NCBI GenBank assembly: GCA_033064195.1
Contig: JARBJD010000007.1
Location: 372,001 to 436,000, forward strand
Direction: 5' to 3'
Length of the DNA stretch: 64,000 nucleotides
DNA from: Blattamonas nauphoetae
Lineage: Eukaryota; Preaxostyla; Oxymonadida
Shown in pieces: positions 43,852-58,900 of the stretch; within the stretch, counting starts at the first letter, position 1, and each line of letters starts with the position of its first letter. The translations under genes and the position numbers were made by a program. Below the pieces are notes generated by a model, which was not told the origin of the DNA, did not search any database, and saw only the letters and a program-made list of their open reading frames with translations.

Positions 43852-43967
43852 TCATTTCACCCAAGACGTCATAATTTTTGGTTATTATGAGAAAAGAGGG
43901 TCTGCAAAGTTTCAAATCATGAGAAATCAAGTCGAAACGAGTAATTAAGAAGAAAAGAAGATGAAAA

Positions 43968-46900
43968 CTACGGAAGAACAAGGCAAAGACCTCTCAGAAG
44001 CCAATCATCTCCTGACTTGCCTCCGATAGGAATGAGGATTGTCGTTACAAAGCTATTCTCAAAGTCGCCGAAGGACATCGATGAATAAGAATCGCGTATC
44101 GGTTTTGGTGACTCCGATAGTTTAAAGAGAGGGGCAGGATAGAATCCAGTTGTATTGAGTTGTTGTCTGAAGTTGAACGGAAGAAGATCATTGATTGAAT
44201 ATGTGATATCGTTGGTCGCACCATAGCTTTGATCAACATGATGGAAGTTTGGATCCGTTTGGAATTGTGTCAGGGAGAAAAGACTGGAGTAGAACGCAAG
44301 TGGAATTGGGCGGGTTGGAGAAGTGGATGATCCAATCAGTGTCTGTGCGACAGATCTCATCGTCATAGTTTTTGTGAGTTCCTGTTTAAGTTCGGTGAGA
44401 GACAGTTTATCTCGACTTATTTGTCCGTTGTCCTTCCCTTTTGATGAATCGGCTGATGAGGCGGTTCGAACAGTCTGAAGGTACAATCGAGCAAATGGAA
44501 TTGTCGTACGGTGAGCTCCAGTTGCAGTGATGTGATTTCCATCGACATTAACAAACGCCTCGTTCTTTTCCAGTGTGTTCGTAGAGTAGTTCCACACTGC
44601 AGATTCAAGAGCGAGACCTTTCACAAAAATGGAGTCTCTCTTCCAACACATGGTCTCCAACATTTCTTCTGTGATAAAATCGGATGTTGGGAGAATCGTT
44701 TTCTTTGGTGTTAATTTTGGGAGACTTTCTTGAGATGCCCCGGATCCGAAGAATTTTAAGACATTTTTTGTTTTTTTCGCTGCAGCTTCGAAAGCTCCAG
44801 TTGATTTCTTCTCAACGGCTTGTGATTTCTTTGACTGTGTATCTCGAGCAAATTCCATTGTCGACAAAGTATCTGAGACTTGTTGTGAAGCAAACACGTT
44901 TCGCATTGATTTGGATGAATGAAGAGAGCGTGTGCCGGATTCAAACTGAGGTGTCGGATCACGAACAGGATGATCAGAGTCGTATGTTTGGGCATATTTC
45001 TCGAATTCCTGATCATCTCCGTTTGCTATGTGGATCGGTTCGATTGCCCATGATACAGTCGATGGGTCGAGGTGAAGAGCATTTGCACATTCGATCAATG
45101 CACTCCAGAGGAACATGCGAGGATTTTCGAACATTGAAAGATCAAACACATCAGGGAGCGAACCGTTGAACCAATCCAGGAAGAACATGTACTGACGATT
45201 TATTCTCTCAACAAGCTGTGGGATCTTCACAAGTGGTCTCATCGCAGACGTGTGTGTGGCTGCTGTCTTGAGACGACTTGAGGACGGACGGAAATGAGGT
45301 GTTCCGGGAGTCTGAGGCTTTTGATTTTGACCAGTTTTATCTCGAGAGAGAGCCGATTCAAAAGATGAGAGACGTCTCTTGACGAATCTGATCCTGTTAG
45401 AGATTGAGGTCAATTCACATACAAGGGTGTATGTGACGAAGAATGACGGATGTTTGAAATGAATTTGAGGAATTTGATTGCTCTGGAGCGGTGTAAGCAG
45501 TTTTGAAGTGGCAGTAGACACAACATTGAGTGCTTTGCTTCTTCTTTTGACGAATGGGGATTGAATAGCAGGGATACCTGGAGAATTGAAACTTGAACGA
45601 CCAATGGGAGGGGTTGAGAGGATGACAACCGTGGCTGAAGAGGGTCGTGTTCGAAATTCCACTGGAGTGATATAGTCTGGTTCATCAGCCGGTTTAATTG
45701 GAGAAACAGAGATGCTGGTTGATGAGAAAGAATATGAGGAGTCCAGAGCTAACAATGACTGGATAATCCGTTTGTTTGACACGGCTGATTTTGAGAATGG
45801 TGCGACTGTCAAGGGAAGCGCAAGATCGATACAATCCTGAAGGTCATCAACATTAGATGTGATAGAAGAGACAGGAGCTGACAATTGGGTAATTTCTGTG
45901 ACGTCAGTTAGTTGTGGAGATGGCGGGTAGTTGATGGAGTTTGATGGTGATAACGAGGGCGATGGACTTGCTTGGGGAGTATCCTTATTATTCAGGGACG
46001 AACCCATTTGTCTGGGAGTTCGCTTCAATTTCTGGAGAAGCTTTCCAAATGTGATCGGGGAATTTGTGAAGAATAGAGTCTTCAGTGGCGTGAAGACAGC
46101 CAACGGAGACGTTGGTTGAGCGACAGAGTTGTTAAAATGAATCAGTGATAATTTAACCATCTGTAACAAATCAAATTCCTTTTCTCCAATGCTTCCACCA
46201 AAAACAATCAGACGCAAAAGTCTTTCAAATTGGGCAATATTGGTGAGAGATTGAATTCGTGGAGTTCGGTTGAAAAATTGAAAGGGTTTGATGAAGGCAT
46301 CTGTTTTTTGCTTCACAACTTCAACAGGAGATTCAATTAGTCCTTGAAGAAGCGATTTTGAGGCCGTTGTGGCTGAACCTCGAGGGGCAATTGTTGATCC
46401 AATGACTGGCTTGACACGTCCTTGGTACGAGGAGCCACTTTGAGAGACAGCTGATGATTTTTGGATGAGACCTGGAGTGACTCTTGACTTGGGATTATCA
46501 TCATCCTCATCCTTCTGATTATTATCTGTCTGACTGAGGGATTGTGTCTTCTTTTGAATGAGAGAGATGAATAACGACGGAAGGTGATCACCGTGAACCA
46601 CGAATACTGTTCCAGGTGGAGGTTTGATGGGTTCAAATAGGAGAGAATCGTCCTGTTTCCCTTTCTTCTCGACCTTCTTCCCTCGTTCACCTCCTCTTCC
46701 GAGATCTGATGGTGGTTGATTGGATATGTCTTGATCAGAATCAGCGGGAATAAAGCCTGTCCTTCCTTCGAATCGGCGTCCATACTCCTGATCAAGGCAG
46801 AAGAGTGCTGTCATCCAATCAGAAGTACTCCCAGCATCGTTGTCAACTCTCCACCCAGATCGACCAAACTTATGGCGGGCAAATGTGGATGCTGTAACAT

Positions 46901-49900
46901 CTGCGGCGGAGACTGCAAGTCGGCGCCATGTTTCTGATTGTGTTGGCCATTTCTTTTGGAGCGACTCAATATTCTCCGTGAGCGATGATCTGAATGATTG
47001 TGTTGATTCAATCGCCACAATTGTTGAATGTTGGAGAATTTGTGGAGGGAAAAGTGGAGTTTGTTTCGAGATGAAGATGAATCTGAATCGACTGTGTGCG
47101 CGTACAAGGAGATTCGATGCAAGATAGGGAATCAACGGATTCAACCAAATTGGAGCTAAGTGACAGTTTTGGATCACGATCCATTGACCATGATAACTCC
47201 CCTCTGTGATAATACGAGAAGAACGTTTGACACTTTCATCACTCGTGGAAAGATGCTTCACTCGGATAGTACCGAGCGATGAGGACAGGGTGTCGGCTGC
47301 GTCTTGAACTGTGTCTGCAGTTCGAGACGTCTGTGTTGTGAGGAGGACAAGTGGCGTTGATGCAGGTGTATTTTTGATGATATCCACGAGTGGTCGTGGT
47401 TTTGCAGTTGAAAATGCTCGCCCAAAGAAGTCGATAGTGAGAGTTTGGAGTGTTCCAGCCATAGAATCTGGTCTGAGTGCTCGAAGCAACAAGAATCTTG
47501 TGATCGGATCTTTCAGTTCAGGTGGTGGTTGAATGATAATCTCTTCTTCTGGAGGTGAACTTGGTGTTGGGAGTGATGGTGCATTTGTTCGGGATGCTTT
47601 CGGCTTGTCTGACTTCGGAAAAGAATTCAATTTCATGTTGAGTGACGGGAATGGTTGATTCTGCGGGATTGATGATGAGAGAAGTCGAATCCATTCCATT
47701 CCATCCGAATGTTTGAGATACTCGGAGAGGAAACTGAAACGGGGAAAGCGACTGAGTGTTGTTAATGAGTCCCAAACAGTTTTCGATGCCCATTGTGGTT
47801 TGGTATCCTGACGGAGGAGAGTTGGAGTCTTCACTTCAACCGGTGGCGGCGACATCACGGGAGACTTCGCAAATGGTGATTTGGGAGAATTATCGAAGAA
47901 TGTGGAGTCTGGAGGCGATGGAAGTTGATCGAGGAGTTGATGATCATCTTCTTCTGGAATGTCACCAGAAAGTGCAAAACAATACTCCATTTCATCCATG
48001 GCACCTTCTTCGAGTAGACAACGAAGAGAATAGAGAGAGAGGAAGAGTTCACGATCAATTGTAAAGAACATCGGCGAAAATCGAGTGAATGTACGGCGAA
48101 CCAGAATAGTTCCGAGGGCTTTTGAATACTTCGCAGTGAGTTCTGCATACGCACGTTCAACTTTCCTTTTCTCTTCCAACCATTCTTCTTCCGCTTCTCT
48201 TTCTCTTTCTTCCATGTTTATGATCGCAAATTCTCGACCGTGCTTGATTGGTTTTGGTGGTTTCTTTTCTGGTTCTGGTGGTGGAGTGTTCGTGGAGATG
48301 TCATGGATCATGCTCTGGAGCGTTTGTTTCTTTTTATCTTTGTCTTTCTTTTCTTTAATAGGCTTTTCTGGTTGATCTGCTTTCTGATCGTGGAGGATCT
48401 CCGGTTGTGGGGTTTTGAGTTCAGGAAATACCATTGTTGCTCCATCAGAAGCATCAACCACCAAAACTTCGGGGACATCGATAAATTCGTCGACTTCTTC
48501 TTCCTCTTCTTCTTGTCCCCCATCGATCCAGACGAGTTGAGTCCGATTAATTTCAGCGATGATTTCATCATCTAAAAAGGTGATGGAAGCCATCTTTTCA
48601 TCAGACGGTGGAGGGAGCCCAGTGCTTGGCAAAGGTGCAGATGGAAGTGAAGGGAGAGATTTCAATGGTTTTTGCCCAAGTGAGACAAGTTTCTGGTCTG
48701 ATAGTGCATCCTGAACACAACCCAAAAATCTGTTGAGGGAGAGACGATACATTGGATTCAGCTTGTTCATTCCTGAAATACATACGAACAGAGATGCCAG
48801 TCGACGAGCAGGGTAATTGAACGTGATGAGTGCTTCATTCTGTAACTTCTGAGTTTCTTTTGTTGAGTTAACTTTGGCTTCGATATTTGCGGTCAGGGCC
48901 TTCGTTTTGGAAAGTTTATCAAAGAATACGGGATCGAGAAGTTGCATCAATGTGTGAGTTGCGAGCATATCCAAAAGTGATTCCTCCTGTTTGGTGTGAT
49001 CTCTTCGAAGTTCAGTGAGTTCTCGTGTGGAGTTCTGAATATCCCTATCCAGTTGTGGTCGGGCTGCTTTGGTGATCATCGAGAGGAGCTGTTCAATCAA
49101 AGAATCCGAAGTCACTGTAAAGTCAACCACAGTGAAATTATTCACATACTCCTCTGGAAGATTGGGACAGTCAGAGATGGATAGAAGCATGATTCTGAAA
49201 TCAGGTGGCAATTCGACAGGATTGGTTCCAACGATCATGACTCTTTTCTTCTCCAGTTGAGGTGCAAGTGTTGAAGGAAGGTCAAGGGTGGGCTGAGATT
49301 GTTGTGGTGGGTCAACTTTTTGAGAGGCCGATGTCCGTCGGGTGGATAGTGCTGAATGTCTCATGCTTGGACTTTGTGGCACCACCTGACGATTTGTTGT
49401 TGATCCAGGTCGAGACGAGTTGGGAGGAGGTGGACGAATTTGTCTCTGTGTTACAAATTGTTTCAGAAGCAGCCCAGATAATTGTGTGTCAATTTGCATC
49501 AGTGAAGCCATTACTTCATCATTAGCAGTGACACTGAAACGAAGTGAGGATTGTGACAAACCAAGAACAGCTGACTTGAACGTGTGAGTCGCATCAAGAT
49601 GTTTTGGAAGAATCTCATTGACCCAGAATTTTCGAGCACCCTTCCCGAACAAGACTGTCCGATAATTAGACCCATTTTCTTCAATGGTCGTCAGTTTGGA
49701 TTTATCCTCCTCTTTTTGAGTGTTCCCCGACGATGATGTGATTCCTCCTGTTCCTGAGAACTCGTTTCTGTTGGAACTATATGCGATAGATTGTGATAGA
49801 TTGATGAGACCGGCACTATTTGGACTCTCAAGGAGGAAAATCACATTCTTCTTTTCATGAATTGCACCCTGAATGAGTAGAGCAGCATCTGGGGAGGATG

Positions 49901-52900
49901 ATGAGACAACTTTGATCTTGTTTCCCCCTTCGGCAAGAAGCCATTTGAGGGCTTGTTGTTGCGGATCAATAATGAATGGCCAACTGGTAGAAAATTTGAC
50001 AATGGTTGCTGAAGTGACAGTGTGAAGAGTATTTGGTAGTGAGTACTTGTGTGTCCAATCCAACAATTCCAATTCTCCCACAAAATTGCGAATAAGTTCT
50101 TCGATTGGGAGATGTGGAAGTTCCAGCTTATCGAGTATTTCTGGCCAGACGTCTTGGATGAGATGTTTCCGCTCCGATACAGATAGAAACCCAGTGTACG
50201 TTAGCATTGCAGCTGAGAGGAGAGCATTTCCGGTGAGAAGTGGCTGAGCTCGGCGTTGAGCAGCGAGATCACTTGCCCACCGCCTTCCTTCAGAAGCCAA
50301 TTCCTTGGTAAGTTGGCGAGCTAACGCAAGATTCTTTTTGCTTTCTTCTTGATCATCGATGAGTTGTTGCCGACGGGAGAGAGCTTCTTCTTTCTGCCTT
50401 TGGAGAGAGGTCAATCGTTTTTCCAGAACAGCAAGAGCATTTCTTACGAGATTGAGAGTATCTTCCATTTCACGCTGTGCCTTTTCTTGTTCCTGTTGTT
50501 CAATGATCAACGGCGCAATCTGTAGCCAGACCTGATGGTATTGATACACACTTCGAATCCAGAAGCACAAACTCTTGCATGCCACTGACACTCTCTCGAC
50601 TGATTTGGGTGTAAACTGGGGGTTTGCAATATATGGAGAAAGTCGGGCCATGACATCTTCACTCATATTTCGGGCATCGTATTGTTGAAGAATCTTCAGG
50701 AAGTCGGCATCGCCAAACATCAATTGAGCATCACCCCAATAATCTGGCTGACCATTTGGGAGTTTTGAGGGAGTTCGACCGAGGATAATGGAGAGAGCCT
50801 CAATCACAATCATCATGTTTGGTGGTGGGTTTCGAATTCGGCGAATTTCCGCAATATGTTTTGAGTTGAGTTTGCTTAAGGCTGTTTGTGCTCTGTCAAA
50901 GTCTGGAGCATTCTTTCGCAGTTCGGCTTCAGCAACTGCCAATTTCTGTGCAACAACTTCTTTCTGAACATTCAATTTTGCTTCTTTATCCTGAGCCAGT
51001 CGGCGTGTTTGCTCGGCCTTTGTTGACTCTTCTTGAATTCGTTGCATGACAGCATCGATATCATTCGATGCTTGTTGTAGGAGTGGTAACAATTTGACAA
51101 GGTGCTTTTCCAATCTGGGTGCTTCAGCTGTGATCTCTGCAACACGGAGAACACCTCTTTCAAGTTTCAATGATTGTGTTAACGTGCTATCTCGAAGTTT
51201 TCGCGTGACCGAACAAATCGTGTCAAGGAGGCGTCTGAAGTGTGAGGCGGTGATTTGGAGAGGTCTCTCTTCCTCGACACCGTCCAGAGCATCTGGCCTT
51301 GATTGGACCAAATCGACGATGGCATAATGAAACTCAATACATGCATCAACAAGAGGAATGAGAGGATCTGCCTCCTCGACGAAGAGATCTCCCTCCAGTT
51401 TCTCTGGATTCGATTCAGATTGATCATCTGGAACTGTCGAGAGATTCGAAAGTTGACCCGTTTTGGCTGTTCCCACTCGATGTGGTGGAACAGGAGCATC
51501 GGTATCTTCGTTTTCGAGTGCTGACACCAGAGCTTCGAACGATATATCTTCTCCTTGTCTCTGCAAATCTCTTTCACCTGTTGTGAGTTGTCGTTGTGTG
51601 GATGAGTAAGGGCGGGATGGGGCTCTTGAACCTGTTTGTTGTTTCCAGATTGGTACACTGAATGGATCAGAGCTTTGAAAGAATGAGTGTGCAATTGCTC
51701 GGAGTGAATTATCTGTCCAAAGATTCCACAGGATCGGTTGTGTCCGTTTGATGATATCTGGATAAGCACGGAGTATTTGTGAGAATCGTGGATTCGAAGG
51801 TGAGATACATAGCACAATATGGATGTTCTCTTTTAGACGTTTTATGAAATATTGGTTGAGGGTTGATTCTTTGGGAGATACCTGTCGTGCTTCATCATAG
51901 TATCGACTCTCAAGTCCTGTGTAGATCGATTTCAAATCTGCATTGGACATTAATCCCGAAATGAATCCATCTCTGAGGAGATAGCACACATCCTCCAATA
52001 CCACTGGTTCTTGGATCAGAGTATCATCGATGAAGAGGATGTGAGGAATGCCGTCTGCATCACCAGCGTTGAGCATAAGCATTTTCATCTCTTGTTTCCA
52101 TTGCGCCCCAGGAGACGATGCCTGTGTGGTTTGTTTCTGATTCTTCCTCTTTGTAACGAATTGTCGTGTTGTGTGCGTCTGTGGTGAATTGGTGCTAGGA
52201 TTGTCTTGGACAGATGATGATGAGCCAAAACGAATTCCAGCAGATGAGAACGAAGGGAGATGATAAAACGTGCAATCTGTTACATATGCTGCAAGACGTG
52301 TTAATGTATAGCGCCCTGTTCCACTTCCACCAACGAGACTCACATGCCCTCGATACATTCTGAAGATACGGCATAGTTTCACAAGAGAGAGAACAGCTTC
52401 TTCAAAGAGGATGAGGCTGAGTGGTTGTTCCATTGTTGTATTGTTATATTCTTCCAGATATGCCTTCAATTGACGTGTTGCCTGCTCAATTCCTTCCAAC
52501 TGAACGTAGTGTCGTTCTTGATCGGCAAAATCTCCAAAAATTGGATATGGATACGTTTCATTTCCGTTGACATCAGTCCGATCAGAGAAAGAAACTCCGA
52601 ATGTTTTTCTTGAAGTTTCATTCAGAAGATCCATGAAAACTTGTTGATGTTCAATTGTACCGAGAGAATCTGAATATGTTCGGAGCATCTCATGATACCA
52701 AAGGTTGATGAATGACGATGGAGCATCGATCTTGTGATCAAACGGTACAGTTTCTTGTTCGAACGAGGAATCTCGTCGCGAAATGTCCTCTTGTGGGAGA
52801 TCTGTCGCAAGAGAACCCAAACCGAGTGACATTTTTCCTTCGCCCATGATACTCTTTGACTCATCAAACAAAGAAGAGTCATTATGGGAGTTTGTCCCTG

Positions 52901-55900
52901 AATGACTCAAAGATGGTTGAAGAGAAATAACTTTTCCTTGTGCATTTTTGTCATCTTTTCCTGGATATTGAAGTTGCTTAGTCACAGTACTGTCTTCAGT
53001 CATCAGAATCCCTTCGAAAACAGACGTGAGAGAAGTGGTGTTGAATGAAAACGCTGGAAGAATTGCATGGGATGAGTGGGTATCGACAAATTTTCGGATT
53101 GATTCATGAACTGAAAAAGTTGCAGCTACTGTTTCTTCAAGAATACTCTTTGCGTTTCCCTGATGATCTGCTGCAAAATGATTCAAGGTGTTTACGAAAA
53201 TTTTCTGGAGAACTGAGTTCTCAGGTGATGGCATTTGAATCACAAAATAATGTCGGAGAAGTCGAGGAGGTATATTGACATTGATTGAGTTTGACGAATC
53301 AGTCCATTTCGTTGTTGAGGAGCTCAAAAAGGCGACGTCTTGAATCTTCAGGGGATGAGCGAACGTGTTGTTTGAGAGATCAGGCCATCCTCCTTCATTG
53401 AAGATCAGACGTAGAAGCTCCAGTGGGTTTTGCCGTTCGAAGTCAATCAAATCATTGTGGTACATCCCATCAAGATCCATCGAAGACGATGCGGTTCCTT
53501 GATCAAGCTGATCTGTTGAACATAATTGAGTTGCTTCCAGATGATGAAGTGCCAACAAAAGTCTGATTCCTGCTTGAGGGGCAATTTCATATCCACGACG
53601 TGTCTGAAGATAGTGCTGTATGAAAGACATGGCATGTGCTGCAGTTGTACTGGCGTTAAGTGTGATCGAAGCAGCTTGCTGGATCAGGTAGAGCGGCTCT
53701 TCCACTTCTTCTTCAAGTTCATCGACCTCCTCCTCATCCTCTTCTTCCTTTTCACCTGCGCTCTGACGCGTTGTCTGCTGAAGACCTTTTCGTGATGAGA
53801 CCTGCCTCGCTGAGGTCTGTGAGAGAGTTCCTCTGCGAGTGGTCATTTCTTTCCGTGCTTTCGGGAGAATCCTTGACGATTTCCCATGAATCCCCTTTCG
53901 ATCACTTCGAATGGTTGAGGTGTTTCTCCGACTGAATGCAGACACCCTTTGTGATTGATTTCTCAGTGCTGACTGACGATGTGCGACGGACGTTAAGCCA
54001 GCAGCTGATGAAATCGCCTTTTGACTTTCTTTCAGATATGCATTGAAGAATGAATCCACCAGGGTGTGCTTCCCAGCATCTTGAGGACCGATGAGGAGGA
54101 GAGGGGCCATTCCTTCGTTCATTACACGCATCAGATATACCACATTCGCGACAGATGGTGTGACTTGTAGCATTGTGTCAAAATAGTTCCCACGCACAAC
54201 GTCTTTGGAAGCTTTGATTTCTGTCTCTGTCCTGATAACGGCCCCAAACGCACCAGTCTCATGAACAGTGCCTGCTAGAGGTTCGTTCAGAATACCATCG
54301 ATTCCCATTTTGGCTACTGTTTCCCATTCTTCCCAAGTCGATGAAGCAATATTAAAGCGCATGTCAAAGAGTGAACGGGATGGAGGAATGACAACAGTAC
54401 TCTCTGTCATTGACGTCATTTCGTCATGAACCCGTCTGATAGATCGTTCAATCACGGTTCTGGTTCTGTGTGGTTGCATTCCAGACACACCCCACAGAAA
54501 ACAGAATACAAACACTTCTTGCACTCGAGAATGGAATTGAGCACGTCGTTCACTCCTTTTCGCCGTAATATCGACCTGGATTGACTCGTTAATGGCTTGA
54601 ATTGCATCTTTATCGCTCTTCTCACGATCCTGATTTGGCATGAGTGATTGTGCGAGCAGTGACTTTGGTTTCTTCGCCAGATTTGCTGGTTGCTCAGGTT
54701 CTTTTTCTGTGACTTCTTCTTCGTTGGTTTTCGGAGCTTTGGGTTCGTCCTCTTCTGGAGGTTGTCGACGTTTAAGAAAGATTGCCGTCGCCAGAGATGA
54801 GAGGTTTTCCCCTGAGATTGAATCATTTAGCTTGTTTGTGAGTCGATTCTTCCCAGAGAATGCCCACGTAGGATAGATTGGCTTTGCGGTTAGAGTCGAA
54901 GGTGCTTGTACCTCCCCTATCGACGACACAGAGACACGACGATGATGAGAATCGTGTGAGGTGATGGAATCTCTTCGAGAATTAGGAGATCTCCCATGCT
55001 GGACAGAACCACGCCTCTTTCTCTCCTTCGTATTGATGTTTAGATTTGGAGGTGGGAGTTGATTCTCATCGAACGGATTGAAGTCAGGATTTAAATCATT
55101 CTTGAGAAGGTCAACAGCAGTGTTCATCATCTCCTTTTCTGCCTCTTCTTCAGCTTTATGTTGCTTGTACTCTGCAATCATACGGAGTCTCCTGTTTTCA
55201 CAATCTGTTTCATCTTGTTCTCCTTCCTTCTTTGCTTGTTCAACAACGGCAGGGAGGAGACAATCAAGCATCTGACAAACAGTACGAACGAGGGTATGAA
55301 TGCTCACGGGTTGGTCCGCATGTTCTGCTTGATCTTTCTGAATTAATGACAGACATGAGGGAAGATATCCGACAAAAAGAGGACGAAGGAGCTCAGACAA
55401 AGTTGCAGCGAGGACTTCATGGATTGGGTAGGTATCAGGATCAATTACGGTCTCCTGTTTCATCGGTTTTATCTTCGATTGGTTTTGCTTCCCAGTGGAG
55501 GCATCGTCTCCAGGAGTTTGTACTGGATTCAGAGCTGCAGCTTGTTGCTCACTTTCTGTGATTTTCTGCTTTCCTTCTTCGACTACGCTTTTGAATGAGA
55601 CTGGCTGCTTTTTTGGAATAATCTTCACATATTTGTCTTGAAGTCGACTCAGCCATGATTCGACCAATGATGTCAAGCTGAGTGTTGAGGCGTCAATATT
55701 CATGACACCACATCTTGTGACTGTCGCTGGAGATGCTGTTTGGAGAGAGTCAGACTCAAATAATATCTTTGTGTCTTTCGAAAGACTCAGTCGCTCACCG
55801 TTGGTTAAAGTGATCGATCCATGTTCATCGAGAGCAGAATTGAACAGTTCTACCCATCTGACTGCTTTCGATGAGAGGTCGAGAAGAATCCAGTGAGCTT

Positions 55901-58900
55901 TCTTCGAGAGAATCTCCTGTTCTTGACGGTCCATTTTCCCAGTCGTGTTCGTCGTTGATAATGAACTCATGCCTTGAGTGTCTTGCTTTAGAATAGCGTC
56001 TGATGTTCCGACAGATGCTTCACGGAGGAATGATGAGAGCAGTCCATCTTTCCATTCACCTGTTGAGTCGTTCTCCTCGCCCATAACTTCTGCTTCGGAG
56101 AATGCAAATGGATACACAACCTGAACAGAAACTTGAGAGAATATCTCAGCTCGAGCAACGTTTCTGGCACGTGTTCGATTCATCATTCTTTTTTCTTTGT
56201 CCTTTGAGTTGAAGAGTTGGCTTTTGCTGAAGCCGAAGGTTTGAACCTCTTTCATCAGAGTTTGTACAGACTGATCTCCACTGCCACGGTTGAAAATGAT
56301 ATCTTCGCCAGTTCCGGCTATTTGTGGATCTTTTTCAGATCCCAGTTTTGTCCACGCGGTGATTTCTTCTTCTTCTAGCATTTCCTCCAGAATATTCAAA
56401 TTCTCTTCATTTTGGATGCTTTGTTCAATTAAGTCGATATGGGTTGGTTGGTTAGACTTTGGAGCGTCACCCTCTGTCTCCTGCAGTTTCTTCTCCATCT
56501 CTTCACTCTCTTCTGAATCATCTTCTGTGAATGAATTCGAAGAGTCGGAATCTTCAGAACTCTCTTCAGTTGATGAAGATGACCGACGTTTCCGATTTCT
56601 TTTTCGTGGCCGAGATTCATCGCTGTCATCATCATCCTCTGACGAAACCTCAATTGAGTCATCGTTATCTCGTCGCTTCTTCTTGTTTTCGCGTTCCATT
56701 TGGAGTAACTGTTGTTTTTGCCGAGTTTGAAGGAGAGCCCAATTGAGTTCATAACTGAGGAGCGTCCAACTAGTTGCGAGGAGTTTGATGATCGTCGTTT
56801 TTCCTGTTCCAGCCGCCCCGATGATGAATACACCCGTTCTAAGTTGGAGTTGATCATGGAGTTGAAGACACTTTGAGATGAGTGTATCGGTGGGGAGAAT
56901 ACGGAACTCTTTTGCAGCACTCATCACTGCAGACTTGAGGAGAGTATGAGCATCAACTGTAAGTGTCTGAGAATAGGGATCCGGAGGATTGTATGTGGAT
57001 TGATACGGAATCAGTGAAGTGTTTGATCGTACTGTTGATTTCGATCGTTCAGTTGATAATTCAGAAATATCTGTAACTTCTGTTGATTCAGGGATCTCGA
57101 GGAGATTGTAAGCCGAAGATTTTGGAGTGAGATTCGCACGAGAGACTGCTTGGGATATAATCTGTGTCCGGAGGAGAGTTCGCATATCGATCGCATGCTC
57201 ATTTGTATTTTGAGTGACAAGTCCATATTCTTCGAATGTTCGAGCGAGAAAGTTTGCACTCACTCCAAACTCCTGTTCAATGTTTCCTCCGACCTTGAAG
57301 ACGAAGGATATCAACGACCTGAAGAGAGTCGGTTGGAGTCCTCTGAGATAGGGGCTGACCGTGTTCAGAACTGCGGTGAGTATGGCGATAAGCTCCTTCT
57401 GTTTGAGTTGGGTTGAATCATACACTGCATTCCCACTTGGTTCTGATCGAGCAAGGTCCAATGATGTCTGACGAGTATGGCGGGATCCCTCTGGAGATGG
57501 GATATCAGCTGAAAGGAGGACAGGTGTGCTTGGAACACCATCACTCGATTCAATTACGATTCCCAATCCAGATTCCGATTCATACATCATTTTAGATGCT
57601 TTTCGAACTAGTTTTGATTCCTGCTTGCGCTGTGTTGTGGCAGTTGTTTTGATTTGCTGATCGTAGACAGGGAATGTGACGGGATGTAAGTTCTGTTCTG
57701 CAGCTTGAACTACTTGCTTGAGGAGACGAATTCCAAAATCAGAGTCGGTCTCTGTTTTGTTCACCATCAACTTGCTGAAAGAGAAAAGACTGACCAAGAG
57801 TTGAGCGAGTTGGGGAGCTGTCGTAAACCCAGCAAGCATCAGAAGCGACTCCATGATGTAGGAGACATCTGGTTCAACAAGTGCATATGGTCGATACACA
57901 GACTTTAGATTATCGGGGATGGAATGTGATGACGGCTCAAATGTGGTGAAGTCTGATGCCTTGTTGCTTGAAGATGAGAAGTACTGGTCAAGAGATGGTG
58001 AAAGCTTGGTATTGATGTAGTCATAGCTCAGCATGAGCAACCCTGATGGAATAATGCTGAGTTCATCAGTTTGGAAGACAAGGCGTGTCTGTTTTGAAGC
58101 GATGGCATATTGGATTTCTTGGATTTGCTGAGCAATGACTGACAGAGAAGCAGCTTCGAGGAGGTTTATCTCATCCAGCAAGCACCAACAGCCACTGCAA
58201 GCGTATCCTCTGAGGAATTGAAGGACAATGTTCAAAGATATGTTGCTCGTACACGTGAATATGGAATAGGGTTGTCCAGCAAAGCGTGACAAAATTCTAC
58301 ACGTTTCTGTCTTTCCGACTCCAGAAGGACCAAACAGAGAAAAGGACAGATTTGACATTCTCGCGATGGCAGCAGCTTGAAAGATAATTTTGGTTTGCGG
58401 CGTGAAAATAAATGGTGGTGTGGACGACCCAAGAAACTCATATCCATAAGGGATTAATGCTTTCCCGATTTGGAAGGTGAGACCATTGGTATCATCATAG
58501 TGGTATTGAGGAGTGGCATCCCAGGCGGCAACAGCTTTCGGTGATGTTCGGAGAAGGCATGAGAAGAGACTGGTTCGTTGAGCTGTGGGAGAAGAAGTGA
58601 CCATTTGTCGATGGATTTGAGTCGTGCAGTCATTTTGATTTCGTTGTGCGCTTTGCTGTCGAGATAGCGGAGATGTGCTCGAATAAGAGACTGGGTTGAA
58701 CGTTGTTGGAAGGTTTGTTTTTGATTTCCCTTGGTTTACGATCCAAGAAACACGGATGGAGTCAACCTCAGCTTCATGGAATGAGACTGCTTCAGATAGT
58801 ATTTCTCTGACCAGACCACGGAGCATGAGAAAGTGAGACAAAAGAGATCGAATTTTGAGGATTTCTGTGGTTTTTGTCGATGAGCGAAATGATCGGTCGA

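Noticed and set aside
43968-43970. Reassigned stop codons (TAA/TAG read as Gln, as in some oxymonads)
   Set aside because: TAG ends the dynein exactly at its conserved C-terminal 'LLRG' segment and ends COPG. TAA ends SUMO right after GGF and ends RanBP1 after its Lys/Glu tail. All three stops are in use.
56440-56700. An unrecognised intron in the dynein gene
   Set aside because: The stretch is in frame, far longer than the local introns, without matching GTATxx/GTTTxx and polypyrimidine-AG borders, and with a strongly biased protein composition. RNA evidence would still be decisive.
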